DNA of 64,000 nt from Corallium rubrum (lineage: Eukaryota > Cnidaria > Anthozoa > Scleralcyonacea > Coralliidae): NCBI GenBank assembly GCA_964035015.1, contig OZ035998.1, positions 12,408,143 to 12,472,142 of the forward strand, in the 5' to 3' direction. The notes under the pieces are model-generated. The model saw nothing but the letters and a program-made list of their open reading frames with translations. It searched no databases and was not told the origin of the DNA. Shown here piece after piece: positions 56,063 to 64,000 of the stretch (position 1 is its first letter; each line of letters starts with the position of its first letter). A program made the translations under genes and the position numbers.

Positions 56063-58544
56063 GTAAAGCATATTATACAATTATTGGACGAGGTTGAGCA
56101 TGATAGCTTGTGTTATCAACGCCGAGGTCTGTGTTATCTGCCGAAGCCGAAGGCCGCTGAGGTGGATAAGACAAACCGAGGCTTGACCGAAAACCGAAAT
56201 CAATAATTGTTTTTTATACAATTATTATAAGTAATAGCATAAAAAGAGGTGTATTAGCTATTAAACGTCCCGCTCGATGAAGGTCATTTAGTAAAATTTT
56301 ACTAGTAAAATTTTACTAAATGACCCAAATCAAGCGGTACGTTTAATACCTCTTTTTATGTTATTCCTTTGTAATATCATGTTTGTGGGAATTTCTTTTG
56401 TTTGCGGGGATTTCTTTTGTTGTCACCTCCGTTGACGTCAAACCGGATATGATTAGTTCTATAATCAGACCTGGTATGACATCAATGGAGGTAGGATTAG
56501 TAGAAATGAATATAATGAGGTATATTAGTTGTTAATGGACCTGTGAGAACAAGAGAAACCCCCGCAAACATGACATTATAAAATTAATGTAGAAGCCTTA
56601 TAAATGTAAAATTTATACAAAGTTAGATTAGAATAGTAACTTCATACCATCTTCAGTTTGAGGTTCGCTTACTCTTTTCCTTTTCAAATACAATTTTTAG
56701 ATTTCTAATTAGTTCCACTAGAGAGCTCATAAGACAAAAGAAAAAGGTCGCTTCGCGCGAAAAAATCGCCTAGTGGAAAACCGGCTTTAAACTCTTACAA
56801 CTGTGTATGTGGTTCGCTTGGTTTTTCTTTGTGGTTTTGGCGTCAACAAAACGTGCCATGCAAATGCGCCTGATTAATCCGCTTGTGATGTTCACTCCTA
56901 AGACATTGCGTTATTAGCAGGAATCCCTCCAGCTTCTTATTGGCCGATAAACTTAGCACTTCCGTATGACGTTATCTGGCGCGATATGGCGTATTTATAT
57001 ATGTTGTAGAACAAATATATCGCTCTTGGAGTACGGATTGATTCTAGATTGTAGTTCTGTTGCAAATACTGTGACTCAGCTTTGGAAACAATTCCTAATT
57101 TAGCAAAGTTGTTAGAGCACACGAACGCGCCATGTCAATAATGTTGAAAGAGTAAATTGGTATTAAAATATCAAAAAGAAAGATTCGCACTGTTATACGA
57201 CAACGTGTTTGCAACTTAGACACTTAGTTATACCCACTCTTAAGCTATGTTTGGCCAAGAGTGGCTTGGAGAATTTGTATGCGACTGGGCATAATTATAA
57301 CTTAAACAGTTTAATGAAATTATGATACTTAACTTTGATCGCGACATCAGCGCTTCGAGTATTTGACTCATTCTATCGCCGAACGGCCAATCAGAAAGCC
57401 GGACTAGTTTGTTGATACTAATACTTATTAATAATATACATGTACATGAAAAATATTCAACTGAACTGTACTTACGACATTACCGATTACAGTACTGAGT
57501 ACTCGATATTTCGTCCACTCTCGTATGTTTGGTTGTTTAAGAACGGCTCGGTTTTTCTAACACTACTTGAAAAATAGGTACGCATTGCGTACATGCGGAT
57601 ACTGGTATTTATTTGGCCTGAACAACGCAAATTGTTCACTAAAACATACTGAAAATGCTAGATAACCTTGTGACATATCAGCATATGTTCTGATTTGAAA
57701 CAAATTTCTTTCTTTGAAAAGAATTTCTCAGATTTGAAAAAGAAATGTTTTCTACTATTCCAAATCTCGGCCAATCTCGTCTAGACCGCCATCTTTGTTT
57801 AATTTGTGTTGGAACAGCCTGGGTACGAGGTTGGGAAATACCATCCATCAGATACGCTGTTAGAACGTGATTGTTCATTGGCTCCAAAAATTTGAACTGC
57901 ATTTGTTTGTTTCTTCTGGACTATATACAGTTTATTACACTGCCAAAGTCGACTTTTGTTATTTACTCTGGCTAACGACAAACGTTATTATTATGTTACA
58001 AACGTTTTGTTATTTACTCTGGCTAACGAGAAAACCGACATATCCATTTTAGGGACTTATCAAATTGAGAAATTTTTCCCTGTATATTGTTATGTTTTAA
58101 AGTGGCTATGAAACGAAATTTCACTTCAGTTTTTTAAGATTGTATTTGAAAGAACACCTAAGATAATGAAAAATGGTTTTTACATGCTTTTCAAATCTTT
58201 TCCCATTCTTGAGTTATTAGCTATGCAATTTGAGCAATGACATCACACGTTGTATGTGGGAGAAAATGGAAAATCAGTCATGTCTTTGGATTGGTTTGAC
58301 TAAACTGAATCAGACGTTGGAAATTTTTCTTGGAGTATGGTCGCATTACATCTGCAATGTGTGGTTTCGTGTAGTCAAACCAATCTTGTAGTCAACAACT
58401 GTATCTTTTTACTCTGTCTAATGGTAGAGTAGGTCAGATCAACAGAAATCAGAACAACAAAGCGTTAAACTAGCTACCTAATTAGATATTAAACCAGTGC
58501 ATATTTGATGAGATCAATTGCTTACCGAATTCTTTTATTCTTAG
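56063..58544 (+). other. Intron with hairpin elements
   Basis: A hairpin repeat (56240-56362), a CTCTGGCTAACG repeat pair (57964-58028) and a GTACGCATTGCGTAC palindrome near 57580 shared with 35.27 kb. No exon. Confidence 0.6.
56240..56362. mobile_element. Hairpin element
   Basis: AAAAAGAGGTGTATTAG, AACGT and GGTCATTTAGTAAAATTTTA are mirrored around ACTAGT. Confidence 0.65.
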
Positions 58545-58862
58545 ACATTAAATCAACGTTGCGGCTCATAGGTTCTCGTGCTGGCCAAGGTCGGGTTGAA
58601 GTGTTGCATCATGGACTGTGGGGAAGCGTTTGTGATGATGGCTGGGACATCAATGAAGCCAAAGTTGTGTGCAATTCTCTTGGTTTTCCTGGTGTGATTG
58701 CAGCCCTAGAAGGTTCAAAAGTCCAAGATGGTCAAGGACCAATTTGGTTTACTTATCTCACGTGCACCGGCAATGAACACAGTCTGCATGCATGTGGCAA
58801 TGTGGGATTGGGAAACCAAATATGTTTTCATCATGAAGATGCTGGGGTAATTTGCAAGCAAA
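58545..58862 (+). CDS. SRCR-domain protein, SRCR exon 10
   Basis: The acceptor TTATTCTTAG; the donor GTAAGT. It shows LRLIGSRAGQ, GRVEVLHHGLWGSVCDDGWD, KVVCNSLGFPG, TYLTCTGNE, HACGNVG, NQICFHHEDAGVIC. Six cysteines. It is closest to SRCR exon 1 in the CDD...WDIN and HEDAGV segments, suggesting a relatively recent duplication between them. Confidence 0.95.
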
Positions 58863-60304
58863 GTAAGTCAAATTAAACTTTCTAATACAAAATTTATTTA
58901 TCGCAAGTATTTTCCTTTTACATTTTAAGTAAAGAATAGATTCAAGAAAAATAACATTTGCAGCAGAAACAGTGAATTATAACAACGCCAGAGCTGCAAT
59001 GCTAAATATTTGAATGATTCAGAAAAAAACACTCCTATTTCCAAAGTGTGTTAACAAGTAGAGTGTTGCGTAGACAGTGTTTTGAACAGAGCAAAGTAAA
59101 AAGGTTGGTAAACTGAGTCACTGACAAGATTTTTAGCAGTGTTGGAAAATGTCCGGCAGCGCCGCTGCCAGGAAATTTTTTGTAAAAGTTGTTCGCAGGA
59201 AATTTTTTGTATCTTGCACGAAATATTTGTCAGTTTTTTTAATCCAAGTCAAAGTTTAAAGATAAATTTCCTATATTCTTCAAAAAATCGAAAAGCACAA
59301 TCACAATCACACAATTTTGATGGGCATCATTTTTGATCGAATATCAAGTTTCATATTCTATGACTCATCTTTCTATATTCTTGCCAAACCTAGCGGCGAT
59401 TTGTAAACAATTCGAAAGTTTTTTGAAGGTTTATTGCATGATCTTAACCTGTCTAAGTTTCGTATATCCTTGCGCAAATGACGCAACGATTTGTTCTAGA
59501 AAACAATGAAATATTTATCATTTCAGTATAGTGTTGCAGGCTGCAGCTGTCATTGTGCATTTGCAAAAATGCAAGCTGCTTTTATCTTATTCAACTGTTT
59601 CATTTCGATTTTTGACGCTAGTACTTGTATTACGTAGTATTCAATTGAAAAAGTTTTCTATTTCAAAGTATGTATACATACAAACTTGCACGTCTGGTGG
59701 TATCACAACTTATAAAATTGAAAAATTCTATCAGGCAGGAAATCGTTAATTTAGTTTAGCAGGAAATCTTTATTTTTGGATTTTGCTGCCAGGAAGAAAA
59801 ATGCTTTATCTAGGACTGATTTTTAGTAACGAAAAACTGACGTTTTGAGCGCAGCCCTTGATAAGAGTAAAATGTGGAGTAATATCTCCAAATATAGTCT
59901 TGCAATTATAAAAAATGGCGTATATAACTCTTCTGTATCTGACACCTCATTTCGTTCTTAAAATATTAAGATTGTTTGATATGAAAATTTAACCCCTTGA
60001 CGTCACACGTGCATAATGACTTACTGAAAAAAAAATAATATAACTCTGCAATTATTGAACAAAGTCACTTGAAACATTGCAATAGTGTTGTGGAAAACAC
60101 ACGGGTACAAGATTTGTTTTAAGCGAGCTCATGCGATAACAAAAATCGAAATTTTCAATTTATGACGTTCTAATTAATAAATGTATTTACTAATGTAATC
60201 CAAGTAATGCGAACGATTTTGTCGACAACATTGCTAATTTCGACAAAAATATTATCATCCGCCGTCTTGAACAATTTTTTGATACGCATCTGACGTCACA
60301 AACT

Positions 60305-60559
60305 GCAATCCTGGTCAAAATCACTCGGACACTTTGCTTTAAACGACGTCTGAAATCAAATTTCCTTCGGAAAATCATTCCCCCCGCTCCCCCAATCCAA
60401 TGTTGATAAAACAATTGCACTGAACATACTTTGCATTTCATTTTCTAACCAACATTGAACTGGGGGAGAGGGGGGCGATGTCTTTGAAACATAATCTTAG
60501 AAATTGATGCGCTTAAGTTCTTTTTACGCGACTGTCCGAGTGAATTTTGGCCAGGATCG
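60305..60559. mobile_element. 255-bp TIR element, copy 1
   Basis: The ends CAATCCTGGTCAAAAT and ATTTTGGCCAGGATCG with CACTCGGACA / TGTCCGAGTG next to them. Nearly identical to 61536-61789. Confidence 0.75.
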
Positions 60560-61535
60560 TCTGACAATAACCGCGTCAATGAATAACACCATTTCCCTCA
60601 CTGTTGGTGGGTTTATTCGGCTAAAATTTCATTAATTTATATAAAATCTGTTCCTCCTTATAATTCCGTTAAATAAAATAAAAATAAACAAAAAAAACTA
60701 ATAATTTGCGTACTCCTTCATGGTTACGTCATACATTAATCTAAGCGAATAAAAGGAATTTTAAATTCAGAAGGGATAAGAATTAAGTATTGAAAATAAT
60801 TAAGTATTATGCCATATACTTTATACCAAACATTTATTGTGCATTTATTTATTATGAACTATTATATTACAACTGCAATATATCGTTTCCGCTTATGCAG
60901 CTTCGGTTACACGGCTTATCAACTTCTCGATATCTCACGGTAAACATACCCATTCACTTGTCACTTTGCGAATTTAGAGAGGGAAAATCCTGTTCATTCC
61001 TATCGTATTTTATGCGAAATTAATATATCTTTCGTTCCAAACGGTAAACGAGTAGTAATTGTAAGAAACAAAGAAAACGCAACGGTAAACATGTACAGTT
61101 TTCATCAAACATAAATGACTGATCAACTCTTAATTATTCTAAAAATGCGATTTTACAATGTTGACCGTGGCCATTCTCAATATGCGCATTTATTCACACT
61201 ACGTTTCCTCTTCATTGAATAAGTTCGAGTATATGAACAATTTCAAAATGAAAACACGGTATATAAACACTTCTTTCATGCTCTAATAGTTCAATGAAGA
61301 GGGAACTTTCACATGTTTACCGTGCACGCCTGTTTACCGTGCGATGCACATCGTGACGTGCATTACGTCACATAACGATAGAATATGTGGAAACGTCTAT
61401 TTCTTTGAATGTACAATGTATTTCTTTGTATGAGTTGTTTCTGTAATAATTTGATTGTAATATGTAATTTTTTTCACGATTCTGATTCATTTAAACAGAG
61501 GAAAAACACTTTTGTTTCAAGTTGATATTTTCAGA

Positions 61536-61789
61536 CAATCCTGGTCAAAATCACTCGGACACTCTGCTTTAAACGACGTCTGAAATCAAATTTCCTTCGG
61601 AAAATCATTCCCCCCGCTCCCCCCATCCAATGTTGATAGAACAATTGCACTGAACATGCTTTGCATTTCATTTTCTAACCAACATTGAACTGGGGGAGAG
61701 GGGGGCGATGTCTTTGGAACATAATCTTAGAAATTGATGCGCTTAAGTTCTTTTTACGCGACTGTCCGAGTGAATTTTGGCCAGGATTG
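61536..61789. mobile_element. 255-bp TIR element, copy 2
   Basis: Same sequence and orientation as 60305-60559 with only a few differences, indicating recent activity or local duplication. Confidence 0.75.
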
Positions 61790-62351
61790 TGGGTAAAGGA
61801 AACTCTTTACTTAGTTATACCGATATGTATGAATGTCTAAAGTTTGCTTTTTGTGAATGTCGTTTTTACATCATTGCACCTAAAAGCATGAAAATCACCC
61901 GGCTACCAGCGATGTGTAATTTTATAATATTGACTCAACTTGTGACGTCACTACCTTCCAAGTTAATTAGGCAAAGTATTGAAACAAGATGACGGATAAG
62001 ATCGTGCTTTGCCAGAATTAGTACTGTTGTTATAAACAAACATGGTTCCAGTTACTTGATCTCTTTAACATTTTTCAAGAAGTCATTGTGCACGTGTGAC
62101 GTCAAGGGGTTAAATTTGCATATCAAACAAAACTTAATATCTCAAGAACGAAGCGAGATATCGAAAAGCTGTGACTTCTTATTATTCTTCATTATTTTAA
62201 GAGTTGTTTTTTTCTTAAATAAGACAAACTTAATTTACATTTTATAGGCACTGTAGATATTTTGTAATTGATAGATTAAGAATAGCGAGGGCCACGAAGT
62301 TATCAGTGTTTAAATATTACTGTAAAGTGTTACCCTCATGAAATAGAGCCA

Positions 62352-62452
<101 letters not shown>

Positions 62453-62507
62453 TGTAAATATAAATATGCTTGTGGTGACTGCATTTTTTTTCTTCTGTTT
62501 ATAAAAG

Positions 62508-62807
62508 AGGTGCGCCTAAGTGAAGGAGACCACATGGAAGGAAGATTAGAAGTTTATTACAAAGGACTTTGGGGAGCTGTTTGTGGAAATAGTTTGGACA
62601 AAAAGGCGGCAGATGTTGTATGTCGCCAATTGGGTTATCCTGAAGTTGAAAGTTTTCTTCCTTCTTTGTCAACTCCAACTGGAGAAATATGGCTGGATTA
62701 TGTGTCGTGTAACGGAAGCGAAAAATCCCTGTTACAATGCAAACATGGAGAGTGGGTGAAACACGGTTGTGGAAACAAGGGAGAACTTAGATTGCAATGC
62801 AAAAAAG
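62508..62807 (+). CDS. SRCR-domain protein, SRCR exon 11
   Basis: The acceptor TTTATAAAAG; the donor GTTGGT. It shows VRLSEGD, GRLEVYYKGLWGAVCGNS, DVVCRQLGYPE, DYVSCNGSE, LQCKHGEWVKHGC, LRLQC. Six cysteines; CGN in place of CDD. The last exon in the window, still phase 1, so the gene must continue. Confidence 0.94.
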
Positions 62808-64000
62808 GTTGGTGTATGAGCATACATAAATATTTTATTCATATGCATGCACACGAGATTGTAACATTTTTTTTCTAATTGACGTACGTTCGTCAAAAAC
62901 CATCCAGTTCTGCTACAGTTTAATTGTAGACTTGCAATTGTTAAATACACAAAATTTTGTTTTTGTCAAAATTTCACCATGACACGATTAAAAATCGATT
63001 TCTCTTTTAGTCAAACACTTTCGACCACTGAAGTAACCCATTGCTTTGTTTGTTTGCCTGCTTGTTTATTCGTCTGTTTGTTTTTTTGTCCTTGGGTGTT
63101 TTTCTGTTCGTTTGTTCCATAGCAACAAAATTAGCACAGACCCCGTACAACCATGGATAGTAAAAGCACTGAATAGCAAACTTGATGACGTGAACAAGAC
63201 AACTGTCAAGTTTAAAAAGCGTTAGCCCATATCATTGTTCAAAGTTAACAGTAACACAGCTCAAAATAGTAAAAAAGAACTAAAAAGGATATAAATAGAT
63301 AAAATGCCCGTCTATTATTACTCATGTTAAAAGATAATATTAAAGCTTCCTACAGGTAAATTTAAATATGCACCGCAAATCTAAAAGGCACAGTTCTTTA
63401 TATTTAGTTTTCCAAAAACAACATACGAAATATCAAAACAAAGATCAATCACGTTTACTTTGAAGACTGAAGACTCGATTATGGCTTAAGTAGGTTTGTA
63501 GGGCAATAAAATCATTTGAATTGTCAACATAGTCATCTAAATGAGAGAATATAAAAAAAATTCAAACAAAGTTATCTTAAAAATCGCATAAAAACAAGCA
63601 TATACTCACGCTATTGGGTTTTAACCAAAAAGCTCAAAACGCCCCACGTGACTATTAGTTTCCTATCCAGCCTTTCTACAACCTATGGTCGAACCTTTCA
63701 ACATTATATATATGCCATCACGATTGTAATAAGTTCTTTTAAGAACAGTTTAAACCGATCAGTCTAGTGATTTTGTTACAATACAAGAATTTGTATAATT
63801 TTATATGACTACTAGCTATAGAGCGAAGCCACTTTATTTATTGAGGATAACAGTATCACGGTACTGATAACCCATGCAACGACTCTCACCTCTTGAATTA
63901 AGGGGGATAGATAGATAGATAATTTCGAGATAATTTATTAAGTTAATAGCATTGCAGCTAGAAGCTAAATTGTGTATACTATAAACTTTACATAAAAATT
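62808..64000 (+). other. Intron running off the window, nothing seen
   Basis: AT-rich DNA without a further SRCR exon, RNA or clear element. A short GATA run lies near 63909-63920. Confidence 0.5.

Larger units (their letters stand above)
59935..62170. mobile_element. ~2.2-kb inverted-repeat element
   Basis: TAACCCCTTGACGTCACACG and TTTGATATG on the left (59960-60020) recur inverted at 62080-62140. The interior has no transposase frame. It hosts two copies of a smaller element. Confidence 0.5.

Overview
This window looks like AT-rich, intron-rich and repeat-dense invertebrate DNA. Single-exon SRCR domains, EGF-like modules, a Penelope-like retroelement fragment, a tRNA-derived SINE and many hairpin MITEs suggest a cnidarian (perhaps an anthozoan), although a sponge cannot be excluded from sequence alone. 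Nothing looks bacterial. Coding exons follow the standard code with GT-AG introns. Nearly all low-complexity open frames (FVRS, KERK, FLSF, CLFV and YIYI repeats) are translated microsatellites.

Layout. 1-7.3 kb: exons of a + strand gene for a cysteine-rich EGF-like protein, built from a repeated two-exon module (3114-6613) with a likely last exon at 7211-7284. 7.3-30.2 kb: no convincing multi-exon gene. This stretch is filled with duplicated repeats, three elements flanked by perfect 9-bp target duplications, one hAT-like element with an 8-bp duplication, fold-back elements, reverse transcriptase debris, a SINE and the 3' end of a Penelope-like element with a hammerhead-like motif. 30.275 kb: a signal-peptide exon ending in phase 1. 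43.5-62.8 kb: eleven SRCR exons, all phase 1-1 and all in one orientation, almost certainly one secreted or surface receptor gene that continues past the window. Its ~13 kb first intron holds two large insertions.

Those insertions are the most unusual part. The first (31.3-37.1 kb) is a fold-back-like composite: arms made of minisatellite arrays in opposite orientation, plus about seven copies of a ~110-bp core, around a ~2.1 kb unique centre. The second (about 37.25-43.1 kb) is a compact intronless two-gene element. A + strand superfamily 3 (SF3) helicase protein converges on a - strand tyrosine recombinase (YR) with an N-terminal C2H2 finger and a C-terminal Myb/SANT domain. Upstream of the helicase lies a ~317-bp inverted repeat whose loop carries two 42-bp direct repeats, like a replication origin or hairpin terminus. 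Each gene is interrupted by exactly one in-frame stop. One stop separates the helicase from a C-terminal segment ending in a canonical PCNA-interacting (PIP) box; the other separates the recombinase from its start codon and most of the zinc finger. I read this as a recently decayed copy of a self-replicating and integrating mobile element, or a capsid-less virus-like replicon, that I cannot match to a named family.
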